Shown here piece by piece: positions 1-9,843 of a DNA stretch of 64,000 nucleotides. Numbering within the stretch: position 1 is the stretch's first letter; every line of letters begins with the position of its first letter. The stretch comes from Fulvia fulva. Taxonomy: Eukaryota; Ascomycota; Dothideomycetes; Mycosphaerellales; Mycosphaerellaceae. The notes below the pieces were generated by a model. It saw only the letters and a list, made by a program, of their open reading frames with translations, had not been told where the DNA came from and searched no databases. Both the position numbers and the translations under genes were made by a program. The stretch spans positions 3,534,001 to 3,598,000 of the forward strand of contig NC_063015.1 of the NCBI RefSeq assembly GCF_020509005.1. The letters run 5' to 3'.

Positions 1-947
1 TTCCCAGGCCACTGCTGAGCCATCTCTCAACGATCTTTATACGGGCATGGATTAGATGTTCCGACATCCTCGAGGACATGTTGTTCGTACAGGTGATTTC
101 TGGCCCCATTAGGAGGAGCTCGAGCGATGCGACGCAGGATGTAATGTTTCAGCAGAATCCGGCTGGCTTGGATTGCGACCCGAGCGTTGGATGTGATTGA
201 CACGAGGTCGACAAAGCGTCGCTGGGGTAACGATCGATAGAGGCGTCCGCCGCCATTGTGTGGGATTTTTGGTGTTCGACTGTTCATATTGCATCGCGAT
301 CGGGATACAAAGGGGCGGCTTTTCACTGGCCAGGCGAGGCGGAGAAAGGGAAAGGATTTCATTCACGCCGTCGGCACTGCAGAGATGTGCGCGGTGGATG
401 TATTGTTTTGGGCATGCAAGGACTTGGAAAATGTGTGTGTGTGTGTGTGTGTTGACCGGTGGATTGTGTGGTGCATTGCTTTTGAGCGATGGGTAAATGG
501 AAAAGGGGGGGGGGCGGAGATGGGGTCTCATCAGTGGACCGGGCCTGCTGTGAGGTAAGCGGAATTGGATATATGTCTTAATACCGTAATATCGATCTTG
601 GATCTGTCAGGTCTTCTCGAGACTCCCGGGAGACGTGCATCGGCTGCGCGGAGTTGGCATGTTTGAAGGGTATTGAAGCGGACGCAACCGAGGGGAGACT
701 TCCTGACGACAGCGTCTCGAGGAAGAATAAGGTGGTCAAGGCGACTGGTCACAGGACGAACGAGCGTGAACAATGAAGCATGGCAACGGCATTCAGCGAC
801 CGGCATCTCTTAAGATCCCTCTCTGACCTTCTTCCTCTTCTCCTCACAACCACCATCCGCTCCGAATCTCCAACCGAAACTACTCACACTCAAGCGCAAC
901 GCCCAATTGAACCCAAACTTCTTTCAACAACTCCAACAATTCCCACA
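1..947. other. Intergenic leader region, no gene supported
   Basis: No open frame here has convincing protein character. A (TG)n microsatellite lies at about 431-452. The last 150 bases before 948 are C/T/A-rich and low in G, as expected for the leader of the following gene. An ATG at 780 is in frame with that gene but lies in this leader-like sequence. Confidence 0.5.
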
Positions 948-1748
948 ATGGCCAACTACCCGCGTCACTGGAACGTGCACCACGACTTGCCAGTTGGTGT
1001 AGGCTTCGATCCTCGGCTGGGTCTGCCATACTACATGTCGCGCTACCCAGTGAGCATCAGCTACGAGCCTACAGAGATCCTGCACGAGAACCTTTCACAC
1101 ATCCACCTGCCACCAGGCATGGGCTTCGTACCTGGCATTGCTGGCCCACCGCCGGGTCCCATCAGCTTTGATGAGGACGGCTTTATGTATCTCTATGATC
1201 TGCCTAGCTTTCCTGCTAGTCATACGGCTCGAGCTTGGCGCCAGCGTGAGCGCTACCGTCGTCGTCAGCAGCGCGAGGCAGCCAGAAAGGACGATGCCGC
1301 CTCGCAGACCGACTCCGAGTCAAACACAGATTCCGATGCCACAGTCGTCCCGGGCAACAACCTTGCGAACTGGCCCTACGGCTGGTCGTGGGGTAGCTGG
1401 CAACATGTTCCCTTCCAGCAACTCCAGGAGGTTACGGCGTTCATCGATAGCCCCGACCGTGAGTCCTTCGGCGATGTTTTCAACAAGGCACTTTGGGATG
1501 GTCCACGTTTCCCTGGCGACGACCTCATGACCTGTGTACGTGAACTGTATGCAGCTTGGGAGAGGCACCAGTCGGCAACGAAGGCTGCTGAGCAGAAGAG
1601 GGCAAGGACTGGTGAGGCAGGACCATCTGCTACCCACAACGAGACTTCCTCAGCTGAGACGAGCCCATCCGTGGCAAGCGTCACAAGCGCTGAGAGCGAA
1701 GCTGGGACTGAGGTTAAGAGCAATGATGGCTTGTCGACACCGGAGTAG
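948..1748 (+). CDS. Hypothetical protein rich in Pro, Gly, Tyr and Trp
   Basis: Intronless frame of 266 residues. I chose the ATG at 948 (context CACAATGG) over the in-frame ATG at 780 because the sequence between them looks like a fungal 5' leader. Residues 1-90 are rich in Pro, Tyr, His and Gly with short PPG runs. Residues 95-113 form a strongly basic Arg-rich segment, a possible nuclear localisation signal. Next comes an acidic Ser/Asp stretch (about 116-132), then a Trp-rich block around 142-152 (WPYGWSWGSW), and a disordered Ser/Thr/Glu tail from about 215. No known domain is recognised and no function is proposed. Codon use resembles the housekeeping genes in the window. That it is a gene is fairly safe; its role is unknown. 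Confidence 0.6.
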   Translation: MANYPRHWNVHHDLPVGVGFDPRLGLPYYMSRYPVSISYEPTEILHENLSHIHLPPGMGFVPGIAGPPPGPISFDEDGFMYLYDLPSFPASHTARAWRQRERYRRRQQREAARKDDAASQTDSESNTDSDATVVPGNNLANWPYGWSWGSWQHVPFQQLQEVTAFIDSPDRESFGDVFNKALWDGPRFPGDDLMTCVRELYAAWERHQSATKAAEQKRARTGEAGPSATHNETSSAETSPSVASVTSAESEAGTEVKSNDGLSTPE

Positions 1749-1904
1749 TCGTAGTAGCGGCTGACTCTCGTAGCGCTTAGCGCTTTCCTGTATCTACGCT
1801 CTCAACGCTGGCAACTGCCACAGTGCTGCGATGGAGGTGTTTACAACTTCGTTTCCACGCTCGACTCAGTCTTCTTCTCCCCCAAAACCGCCTCTTGCAC
1901 CACA

Positions 1905-2030
1905 ATGTCGTCTGCGTTTGCTAACGCATTCGCTACCCTCCTCCCCCTCCTCCTCGACGCGATTCTTGATATGGTCGCCAAGCTCCTGGTCAATTCGCAG
2001 AAAGACAAAGTGAAAAGCTGGGTTGCATAG
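1905..2030 (+). CDS. Possible 41-residue hydrophobic/amphipathic microprotein
   Basis: A short frame starting MSSAFANAF and ending KVKSWVA. The first 30 residues are mostly Ala, Leu, Ile, Val and Phe with two Asp, suggesting one amphipathic or membrane-associated helix. The last ten are lysine-rich. The start is CACAATGT, preceded by a C/T-rich leader (about 1865-1900) typical of expressed fungal genes, and only 156 bases follow the stop of the previous gene. It could also be a uORF or chance. Support is the start context and composition only. Confidence 0.35.
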   Translation: MSSAFANAFATLLPLLLDAILDMVAKLLVNSQKDKVKSWVA

Positions 2031-2835
2031 TCGATTCGTATTTCGCACCATCGTCTACATTATTGTGGGATGCACCACACGCCGGACTTGTTGTTGATCG
2101 TGGAACGCTGCAACAGCACCACAAAGCCGGACTCAATGGCCAGGCAACCGCGACTCAGCCTGCCGGTACTAAACATTCGTCGCGCAGTGTTGCTGGACTG
2201 TCGTGATATAACACAACCGGGAGGTTCAAGAGCGCTCGGGCACTGAGAATAGTCCAGACGGGCATGCGGTCTGCATCATTGAATGGCTTCAGCCAAGATC
2301 TTTCGGTGGAGCGTGATGGCAGGTATTGGAGATGCAAAAAAGTGTATGACGGCGTACAGGCTCGGTGGGTGGCAGGCCTGTGGGAGGAAGAGTCGCCGAC
2401 ACACCTCGTGTGTCACTTCATGGGTAGCAACAGCCTTAGATGGAATGCAAGAGATCGGAGTGGATCATTCAAGTTTATTTCCACCCACGCTCAACTAACA
2501 CATCGCTTCGACTATCTTGTCCTACCTCGTCTCGCTTCCAGTCCTTCAGTCATCGCACTTCCACCGATTGACTCACCGAATTGATCAGCCTCTCCTGCAC
2601 TCTGCATACGGTACCTGGGGGTCCGGCAGTCCCAAGCCGTCTCCCTGATGACTGCAGCACTTCCTCAGTGCTACTTCGTACTTGGTGTCCATTCATCGCG
2701 CACCGCCATCTAATCCTCGTGTGCATGCTCCCTGTCTGCATCGCCTGGCCCCGTCATGCGCTCGACCCACTGGTCAAAGTGAAAAAGACCGACGAGCGCG
2801 AGCCAAACCCCAAAATAGGGCAGAAGCATCAGGAA
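2031..2835. other. Intergenic, no gene supported
   Basis: Several frames of 60-150 codons exist on both strands, but none has a good start context, domain or biased composition. The + frame at 2581-3039 is the antisense shadow of the membrane protein at 2836-3267. Confidence 0.45.
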
Positions 2836-3267
2836 TTATTTCGGTTCGGAATGTCTGATGTGCTGCCACCCACGTCGGCCCATAACTCGCTGAACATACC
2901 CCAAAGCTCCATCCCTGATACAAGGCCAAGAATCTGGCTCGAGATGATACAGCTCGGGGGTACATTGATTCGGGAGGACTGGGTGCACGATGGTGAAGCC
3001 GATGTTGGTGCTGGGGATCGTGTATCGCAGGCCTGCTGATGCGATGGCGAATGCTAGGGTGTAGCCCGTGATGGCCACCAGAGAGGAAAATACCATCAGC
3101 GGTGCATGAGATTGTCTTGGTGGGTGTCTTCCGTAGAGACAGTGGCGGATCGCCTTGTAGAGAGGGTAGCTGAGGGCACACGCGATGTACCATGTGATGT
3201 CCGCGTATCTTTCCGCAACTTTGAGCCCGTCTTGGATGGCCTCTGTGGTCCAGGCGTGTTGCGACAT
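2836..3267 (-). CDS. Small hypothetical membrane protein
   Basis: Frame of 143 residues starting MSQHAWTTE. The ATG has A at -3 (CATCATGTC). The frame stays open upstream but only from a GTG, so the internal ATG is preferred. Two hydrophobic stretches are visible, about residues 26-46 and 61-84, the second (LMVFSSLVAITGYTLAFAIA) clearly long enough to span a membrane. A basic YGRHPPRQ loop sits between them. The C-terminal 60 residues are polar with several Pro and Cys. No family is recognised. An additional 5' exon cannot be excluded. It is convergent with nothing close and stands alone. Confidence 0.5.
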   Translation of the reverse strand: MSQHAWTTEAIQDGLKVAERYADITWYIACALSYPLYKAIRHCLYGRHPPRQSHAPLMVFSSLVAITGYTLAFAIASAGLRYTIPSTNIGFTIVHPVLPNQCTPELYHLEPDSWPCIRDGALGYVQRVMGRRGWQHIRHSEPK

Positions 3268-3770
3268 GATGGGAGTTCTTGCGGGCGACACACGTGTCGG
3301 TATTCAGAAGGATATATTTTCTGGTGACTGACAACTATTCTCCCGGCGTCAAATGCGAGGCAGATCTGTCTGCCTTTGATAATAAAATGGTGCTATTATC
3401 AATCCTCAAGATTCGACGGCAAGCTTCCTTTAGCGACACTGTGGTAGGCGGATCATGCCCAGACAAACGCCAAGCATCACAAACCTTCGACGAACAACGA
3501 CCACGGCCAGGGTAACATCCGTAGAGGGTCCTGCTGACTATCTTGCTGTTGCGCTCGACTGCTCTCTCATCGTTCGCGCATTACAAGCGGTGTCTGCGCT
3601 GCAGTGTTGCTGTCGTTGCTAACGAGGGATACCTCTATTCTCGAGTGCCTTGGTTGATTCGCCGCAGGATCTGTGTATTTCAGCTCATTCTTCGTGCGGC
3701 GTCAGACTGCGCATGGATGGGGGCTGTGGTATAGTGTGTTTCATTGTACATTATCTACAGCCCCAATGGC
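3268..3770. other. Intergenic, no gene supported
   Basis: Lies between the promoter side of the membrane protein and the 3' end of RSM23. Short frames only. No repeats or RNA genes seen. Confidence 0.4.
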
Positions 3771-5318
3771 CTAAAACCGAGCGCGTACACTCCCCTGCTC
3801 GATGTGTCCAATGATACCTCCTCCTGCCAACGTCCATTTCTCGCTCACCAGACCGGCGGTCACTGTGCTCCGCAGCATGCCAGAGTGCGCGTAGTATTCC
3901 ATCACTCCTCGTGCCTCCTGTTTGCTCAGTCCTTCGACTTTCTGGGCACCGACCGACTGCATTGCGTCTTGCACCCACTTGTCGTAGGTGACGTATGGAT
4001 CCCACTCTGGCAGTACCAGCTTCTTCCAGTATGCAAGTTCCTGCTGGAACAGTTCTCGCTCTTCCAGACTGCGTTTTATGCCTTTGCCTTTTAACAGCCT
4101 CTTTACCTCTTGGGCCGGCTGTTCGGGATCAATGTCCATCCGCTGCAGCATCTGGATGTGGTTGTTCCTGGTGAGAGCAGTGTCGAGAGTTTGAGCGGCC
4201 GCGCGATTCGATTGCGATATAGCTGCGAGGACCATGCCTCCATTGGGCATCGGGGTCTTGCCGGACAGAAGTGAGATGAAGTGCTGCACAAGAACCAACT
4301 CGTGGGCGTGGATCAGCTCGGATTCGGAGTTGAGGTAGGCGGATAGGCGCATGATGTGGTCAACACCATCGCAGGTGACCATGACCGGTGGTCGTTGCGG
4401 ACCTTTGCCGTTCTGCGATGGTGCCAGAAGTTCACTCCAAAGTGCTTGCCAGATGGGCCATGCCAGGTCTGGATCTTTTGCGCCAACGGCAGCCAAGTGA
4501 GCGAGAGAGGTGTCGAGTTTCAGCTGGATTGGCAGGTCGTGTTGCTGCGTCACGGACATGTTGCTGAGGAGGTCCTGGTTGGCTTTGCCCAAGTTCTCCA
4601 GCAGTTTCGCCGTGTAATGCGGCTGCTCGTAGAAGGAGCCATTGGGCGTCTCGATGGGCTGGTAGGAGGTATGCGCATCGGCCATGTCTTTGGCCTCTGG
4701 GATATGCACCACAACCCACTTCTTCAGCTGTGCCACCGCGAGTGCTTGAAGCTGGAGCACACTCTTGCCACTGCCACGCTCACCATACAGCACTTTGCGC
4801 ACCACTCTGCCCTCACCATTCTCGGCGACCCACGCGATGTCGCCCGCCAGCTCTACGGAGTCCTTCCTGATCAAGCTCGCCGGCCGTCTGAACAAACTCC
4901 ATGCTTGCGTCGGCTTGAACGCTTCCAGTGCTCGCAGCGCATCCACAGTGGCATCTGGAAGACCGAGCACTTTGCCCTCGGCTGCCTGTATGTCTGCATA
5001 TGCACCGGTCAAGTCCTGGAGACCAGCCACGTCCAGCGCATTGGTGTTGCTGAGTACCACGCGTTTCTTGATCGCTTTCCGTTCGCCAACGGCCGGCGGT
5101 CTCGTCGTCCCTACGCGCGTGTTCTTGGTCAGGCGCAGCGTCCTTCCCGCTCGCGTTGCTGGTTTCGCAACGACGGCCTTCTTCTTGAGCACCACCGAGT
5201 TCCTGCACAGGGGCGATGAGGTCGAGAAGGCAGCCCGCTGGACGGCATTACTGGGTAATGAGGATTCGACGTCGATTAGAGAGCGCTTCAGGCATCGCAG
5301 GCACATCGGCGACGCCAT
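3771..5318 (-). CDS. RSM23: Mitochondrial small ribosomal subunit protein mS29 (DAP3/Rsm23 family)
   Basis: Intronless frame of 515 residues. DAP3/Rsm23 (mS29) is the nucleotide-binding P-loop protein in the head of the mitochondrial small ribosomal subunit. The N-terminus is rich in Arg, Ser and Ala with almost no acidic residues after residue 20 (AFSTSSPLC around 30-38), a typical matrix-targeting sequence. A Lys/Arg-rich segment follows (45-90). The Walker A loop is GERGSGKS at 179-186. A hydrophobic strand ending in the acidic pair of a Walker B-like site (VMVTCDGVDHI) lies near 318, and a late LAAISQSN segment resembles the family's sensor region. Length is within the usual fungal range of 450-520. 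It diverges from the PIF1-type helicase across 159 bp. Family assignment is by motif and layout and is fairly secure. Confidence 0.85.
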   Translation of the reverse strand: MASPMCLRCLKRSLIDVESSLPSNAVQRAAFSTSSPLCRNSVVLKKKAVVAKPATRAGRTLRLTKNTRVGTTRPPAVGERKAIKKRVVLSNTNALDVAGLQDLTGAYADIQAAEGKVLGLPDATVDALRALEAFKPTQAWSLFRRPASLIRKDSVELAGDIAWVAENGEGRVVRKVLYGERGSGKSVLQLQALAVAQLKKWVVVHIPEAKDMADAHTSYQPIETPNGSFYEQPHYTAKLLENLGKANQDLLSNMSVTQQHDLPIQLKLDTSLAHLAAVGAKDPDLAWPIWQALWSELLAPSQNGKGPQRPPVMVTCDGVDHIMRLSAYLNSESELIHAHELVLVQHFISLLSGKTPMPNGGMVLAAISQSNRAAAQTLDTALTRNNHIQMLQRMDIDPEQPAQEVKRLLKGKGIKRSLEERELFQQELAYWKKLVLPEWDPYVTYDKWVQDAMQSVGAQKVEGLSKQEARGVMEYYAHSGMLRSTVTAGLVSEKWTLAGGGIIGHIEQGSVRARF

Positions 5319-5477
5319 GGCTGATGGCTGATGCTGTCACATGGACGCTGATGCTCATCGACTGCCAGCGCCATTGAGTGTGGGCGTCGGCCGCGGAAGA
5401 GACAGACACGTGACCGGATAGAAGTAGCGTATCAGTCTATCGCCGGCTCAAAGTTATCCGACGCACAAGCTGCCATC
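5319..5477. promoter_or_regulatory. Shared divergent promoter of RSM23 and the PIF1-type helicase
   Basis: Only 159 bp separate the two opposed start codons, so both core promoters and leaders must lie here. No TATA box is evident. The arrangement allows co-regulation of a mitochondrial ribosomal protein and a helicase of a family that in yeast acts in mitochondria and nucleus. Confidence 0.5.
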
Positions 5478-8219
5478 ATGGAGAAGACGACTGCAACTTC
5501 CCGTGGCCCGACTGAAAACCCCCCTGCCCGGCCCCCTGCCCGGCCCCCTGCCCGGCCCCCTGCCCGGCCCAACACCTTCCATGCACGACGAGACTCGACT
5601 TCGAGCGACGATGCCTTCGAAACGATGCACAAAACCTCTTTCGTTAGGCGGGGATATAACACGCCCGCTACCAACACTCTACCCTCTCGTGGGAATCATT
5701 CGCCCAGCTACAACAATAATGCTTTCGAGCTTGTGACCGCAAGCACGGCAACGGGTGGCATACATCCAGCAGTGCATCCCGCTCCCATCACCACTCCCGA
5801 GTCCACGCGAAAGCCTGTCGCTGCTCCCGACAAGCCTGCAGGTCAATGTGGCAAGAAAGGCCATCTCGGGGAGACATGCTGGCGGACACACCCTGAACTC
5901 CGTCAAGCTCGCAAAGAAGAAGTTGCCGAGAAGCAAAGTATCAGAAATGCCACCGCACACATCTCGGTCAAAGCTTCCTGGAGATTGAGACCTTCGGAAG
6001 TACCGTTGTCGTGCAAGAAGATCTATTGCGTTCTGAAACGAGTCAAGCCTGGCTTCTACTACGAGTACTACGGACCGGACGGAGCCGAAGCGCAGGTAAG
6101 AGGTGTTCAGGACAGTCTCCACAAATCTCTCCCCCAAGGCACTGGTAAGAAGATTACTAGAGACAGGGTCGGTGAGTATGTTACTGCCGCGGTGAAGTAC
6201 ATGAATCATGATTCTACTGCCTGCGACTACGGATGTGGCGGGCAGTGCGCAGTTGCACGACCCGAAGTGCCAGCAGATTCGACAACTCGGTCTGCTGATG
6301 CTACACCTGCTGCCGTCGCAGGCATCAAAGTGACCAACCGATCGCGCAACTGTACTCGGAATCATCTCATTTGCAGAGATTGTGGCCACCGTCCTCCCAT
6401 GGAGAAGGGTAGAGTCTGTCAGGAATGCTTCGACTCCGATGAAACCTCGACTCGTCTGACTTCAGCAGTGACGCAGTACAGTCTGTCCGAGGAGCAATAC
6501 GAAGTGCTGAAGCTTGCTGCTCAAGGTCGAAACGTCTTCTTCACTGGCGCTGCTGGCACAGGAAAATCTCGGGTGCTTGAGGCCATCGTGCGCTATCTTA
6601 ACAAGAGCGGACTGTCGCCTCAAGTTGTCGCTCCTACTGGCATGGCAGCATTGCAAGTGTACGGATCAACCATACACACTTTTGCAGGCTGGACCGTGAA
6701 ACTGGCCAAGGGCTCACCAGAGGAGCTCAGCAAGGCCGCGAAGATGCCCAAAAACTATCGACGCTTCTACCGAATTGATGTTTTGATCATCGATGAGATC
6801 AGTATGGTGGAGAATGACATGCTCAGTCGGCTCTCATACGTTCTGCAGGAAGCTTTGCAGCGGGCACAGCCAGACCGCCCTCCTTTCGGAGACATGCAGG
6901 TCATCATCACCGGAGACTTTTACCAACTGCCGCCCGTTCTGCCATTCGAGACCTGTTTGAAATGCGGCGAACAACTTGAAGGATGGAAGAGCCAAAAGGA
7001 AGACGTCTACCGGTGTAAGCACCATGGCGAGTTCCGAGATGAAGACAAGTACGCGTTCGCAAGTCCTGTCTGGCAAGCTTGCAACTTTGCCAACGTCGAG
7101 CTGCTTCAGGTGCATCGTCAATCGGATGTGTATTTCACCAGGCTGCTTCACAAGATGCGGAAAGGAATTGATTGGACGTCGGACCAGGAGAAGGAATTGT
7201 TGAACCACGAGAACGATGTTGTCTTTGACGAAGCTGTCAAGCTGTGCCCGCTGAGGCGAGAAGCAGAAGCTATCAACGACGCACACATGGAAGCGCTGAA
7301 CACGCCTTCCCATACTTACAGCAGCGTGGATGACTTGACCTGGGTCAGACAACATCCAGAATTCTTGGACGCACGACGACCCGATGGCATGACAACGGCT
7401 CCGCTGCATGCGCTCTTCCGACACCGCTATCAAGACAGTCTAGAGCTCAAAGAAGGAATGCTCGTGATTTTGACCCGAAACATTAGCACCAAGGAGAAGT
7501 TGGTCAACGGCAGTACCGGCAAGATCATCGGCTTCACAGATATGAATGACGAGACCATGCCTCGTGCCAAGAAGAACAACAAGGATGAAACCAGGAACGG
7601 CGAAGAGCTCATCACTGGTGTACATCGTCGCTATGCCGAAGACAAGATCCGATACTTCAAAGATCAAGCTGAAGACAAGCTTTGGCCGATTGTGCGGTTC
7701 AAAGACGGACGAGAGATACCAATATACGCCGACTGCTGCGTCACTGAGCTCGGAAGAGATGAACCATACAGTCTGCTGTCGCGCACACAGATTCCGCTTA
7801 TCGCTGGCTGGGCGCTTTCTATCCACAAGTCACAAGGCATGACACTGGACAATGTGGTCACGAGCTTGGACAAGTGCTTCGCGCCAGGTCAGGCATACGT
7901 GGCCATGTCGAGAGCTAGATCGTTGCGGAATATGCTGATACAGTCTTTGCCGCCGAAGTCGATGCTGCTGCCAGATCAGACTGTGCATGACTTCATGGAG
8001 AGGACTTTCGGCGGTATCAAGCTCGAAGAGCTTGTGGGTGGTGAAGAGGATGACCGGATGCAGGACGTGAAGGCGGAGAGTGATGCGGAAGAATTCCACG
8101 ACGCGATGGACTATGTCGAGGTTATACCGCCGGACATGCTGTCTGATCGCGAAGGTGATGATGACAGTGACGATTTTGGTGAGCTCGACGAGGAGTATGT
8201 TGAGTTGCTGGACCTTTAG
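5478..8219 (+). CDS. PIF1-type 5'-3' DNA helicase with Cys-rich N-terminal region
   Basis: Intronless frame of 913 residues. PIF1-family (SF1B) helicases unwind DNA 5'-3' and act on G-quadruplexes, telomeres and mitochondrial DNA. Visible motifs: Walker A GAAGTGKS at 357-364, APTGMAA (motif Ia), IIDEISM (motif II, about 436-442), GDFYQLPP (motif III), and SIHKSQGMT with AYVAMSRAR near 781-815 (motifs V/VI). The N-terminal 340 residues are unusual: a four-fold PPAR repeat (residues 15-31), a knuckle-like C-x4-H-x4-C lacking its first Cys, and Cys clusters around 290-315 (CRDCGH, CQECF). Another Cys/His group (CLKCG...CKHHGE, about 493-513) is inserted between motif III and the next core block. 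The C-terminus is very acidic. No targeting peptide is obvious. The helicase call is secure; cellular role and localisation are inference. Confidence 0.88.
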   Translation: MEKTTATSRGPTENPPARPPARPPARPPARPNTFHARRDSTSSDDAFETMHKTSFVRRGYNTPATNTLPSRGNHSPSYNNNAFELVTASTATGGIHPAVHPAPITTPESTRKPVAAPDKPAGQCGKKGHLGETCWRTHPELRQARKEEVAEKQSIRNATAHISVKASWRLRPSEVPLSCKKIYCVLKRVKPGFYYEYYGPDGAEAQVRGVQDSLHKSLPQGTGKKITRDRVGEYVTAAVKYMNHDSTACDYGCGGQCAVARPEVPADSTTRSADATPAAVAGIKVTNRSRNCTRNHLICRDCGHRPPMEKGRVCQECFDSDETSTRLTSAVTQYSLSEEQYEVLKLAAQGRNVFFTGAAGTGKSRVLEAIVRYLNKSGLSPQVVAPTGMAALQVYGSTIHTFAGWTVKLAKGSPEELSKAAKMPKNYRRFYRIDVLIIDEISMVENDMLSRLSYVLQEALQRAQPDRPPFGDMQVIITGDFYQLPPVLPFETCLKCGEQLEGWKSQKEDVYRCKHHGEFRDEDKYAFASPVWQACNFANVELLQVHRQSDVYFTRLLHKMRKGIDWTSDQEKELLNHENDVVFDEAVKLCPLRREAEAINDAHMEALNTPSHTYSSVDDLTWVRQHPEFLDARRPDGMTTAPLHALFRHRYQDSLELKEGMLVILTRNISTKEKLVNGSTGKIIGFTDMNDETMPRAKKNNKDETRNGEELITGVHRRYAEDKIRYFKDQAEDKLWPIVRFKDGREIPIYADCCVTELGRDEPYSLLSRTQIPLIAGWALSIHKSQGMTLDNVVTSLDKCFAPGQAYVAMSRARSLRNMLIQSLPPKSMLLPDQTVHDFMERTFGGIKLEELVGGEEDDRMQDVKAESDAEEFHDAMDYVEVIPPDMLSDREGDDDSDDFGELDEEYVELLDL
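5521..5570 (+). repeat. Four-copy 12-bp tandem repeat coding for PPAR
   Basis: The unit CCCCTGCCCGGC is repeated four times without change inside the N-terminus of the helicase, encoding Pro-Pro-Ala-Arg units. The unit is a multiple of three, so copy-number change keeps the frame. Confidence 0.85.
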
Positions 8220-8528
8220 GAGTTGGCACGTTCGTGGCTGCTTACATGTTTCTTGCTTACAGTGATACCCATACAGCGTGACTTCCTTTAATAATGAAGG
8301 ATCCCAGTGTGCGATGAGAATTACGCACGAAGCTGAAGGCGTAAGAACATTGAGCATTGCCTAATGACTATCTACATTTGGAAAACAGAAAGCACTACCT
8401 ACTAAAACGCAGTATTAACGCCTTAATCGCATAAAGATCTGTCACCAGCACAAGACCAATGGCCAGGGAACTCTGCCAGCCATCACTCGCTCCCATAAAA
8501 AGAAGCATCACTCGACGATATGACATCG
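8220..8528. other. Convergent 3' region, no gene supported
   Basis: Holds the 3' ends of two genes pointing towards each other (helicase on +, hypothetical on -). No additional features seen. Confidence 0.4.
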
Positions 8529-9227
8529 TCATGATCGCTTGCCTTCCATTTGCTCTTCGATGAGGACGCGATAGTAACCGTCTCCCCCCCCCCCCGATCC
8601 AGAAGATCCAGCAACGCTGCTCGCAGCAGATGGACTACCCCGTGCGTCGGATGGAGCAGCCTCAGCGTGGGAGCACTTTGAACGGGCAGTCTCTGCCTCA
8701 GGTACCTGCTGCGGTGGTGGGTTTGCTGAAGCATTCAGCTTATTGAGGTGCTCCTGGAGGCTCGAGAGCAGGACTGCGAGACGTTCTCTCCCTGCCTCGC
8801 TATTCGGCCCTTTGAGGTGGATGTGTTCGAAGAGCTCGTCGATTTTGTCGAGGATATTGGCTTCGGAGTCGGAGTCGGAGTCGGAGTCAGAATTGCTTTC
8901 CTGCTCGGCCTCGCAGGCCGGACAGTCTGGGTGGTATTCCAGGTAGGGGGCTACATGGACCGGTGCAGGATCTGCTGTGAGTAGGTACGGCGATGCAGAG
9001 ACCGCTGCTCGATCTATCGTTGCCAGAGCTACCACATGTGGATGTCCAGGCATGTCGATGGCGTTCGCGCGTGTAGGTTCGTCCATGTGTCTACAGCAGG
9101 CGCAGTGGACTGGGATAGAACCGGTGCCGTCGTCGGCTTCGACTGGTAAGCCGAAGCGGCTGCAGCAGAAGCAGTGCCAGGCGAGGGGCATGCCGGTGCA
9201 GGAGGTGACGACGGTGTTGCCGGACAT
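8529..9227 (-). CDS. Hypothetical protein with CxxC pairs and an SD repeat
   Basis: Intronless frame of 232 residues with an excellent start context (GCCGCCATGTC). The N-terminal 110 residues carry three close Cys groups (CFCC at about 19-22, CACC at 43-46, CPAC at about 104-107) plus nearby His, which could bind zinc. An (SD)n run near 112-121, coded by GACTCC-type hexamers, follows. Then comes a leucine-rich segment (about 125-165, ILDKIDELFEHIHL) likely to be a helix or coiled coil, and a low-complexity Ala/Ser/Gly tail. A homopolymer of about 11 C (8583-8593) codes for Gly. No known family is recognised. Gene reality is supported by start context and amino-acid bias. Confidence 0.6.
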   Translation of the reverse strand: MSGNTVVTSCTGMPLAWHCFCCSRFGLPVEADDGTGSIPVHCACCRHMDEPTRANAIDMPGHPHVVALATIDRAAVSASPYLLTADPAPVHVAPYLEYHPDCPACEAEQESNSDSDSDSDSEANILDKIDELFEHIHLKGPNSEAGRERLAVLLSSLQEHLNKLNASANPPPQQVPEAETARSKCSHAEAAPSDARGSPSAASSVAGSSGSGGGGDGYYRVLIEEQMEGKRS

Positions 9228-9843
9228 GGCGGCGGGTGGATGAGGGCTGGAGGATTGGTGTGGAAGGGCTTGGTTCCGATGGTTAGGTTGTTGGAAGTGT
9301 GGTCAGCTTGGGTGATGGGTGGAGAGGTGGGTTCGGGAGGGTTGGTGAGAGAAGGAAGGGGGAACAGGCTGGTGTTTTGATGTGTGCGCTGCTGAAAGTC
9401 TCGTCGTTCACGATTGCGATGCTGCGGCGGCAAAGTGGCGGGCGCTATATCGATACGCGCGCCGAGAGGCATGAAACAACAGTGAAGCATGCTCCAAAGT
9501 CAAGCAAGGCAATGATCACCCTAGTGTATAGCCGTATACTGAATTGCTCGTGGGAAGTTGTAGGATACCACGTCAAGCGTAAATTGAGCATGTCCGTGGC
9601 TCGAAGATATCATTTTATAAAGACAAGAGATCGCGAGTCATCATGAGTCCGTCTTCTCGTGATGCAAACGTGCAAAGGTCACCGGACACGATCGATCGAT
9701 CGCTAGCTAAACAAACGCCAAGAACCACAGAACTGTGGCAAACAATACGATCATGTGAAACATGTACATGAGCTACTCATCCCACCTCACCTTTTCGTCT
9801 CCCAATCCCTCTCCATCGCCATACCCCCAAAGTCTAACCTCGC
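9228..9843. other. Intergenic, no gene supported
   Basis: Contains the promoter of the gene at 8529-9227 and the 3' flank of the next minus-strand gene. A short (GATC)n run lies near 9690-9702. No ORF with protein character. Confidence 0.4.

Noticed and set aside
5503..6389. Alternative frames over the helicase N-terminus
   Set aside because: Only the 913-residue frame joins to the helicase motifs.
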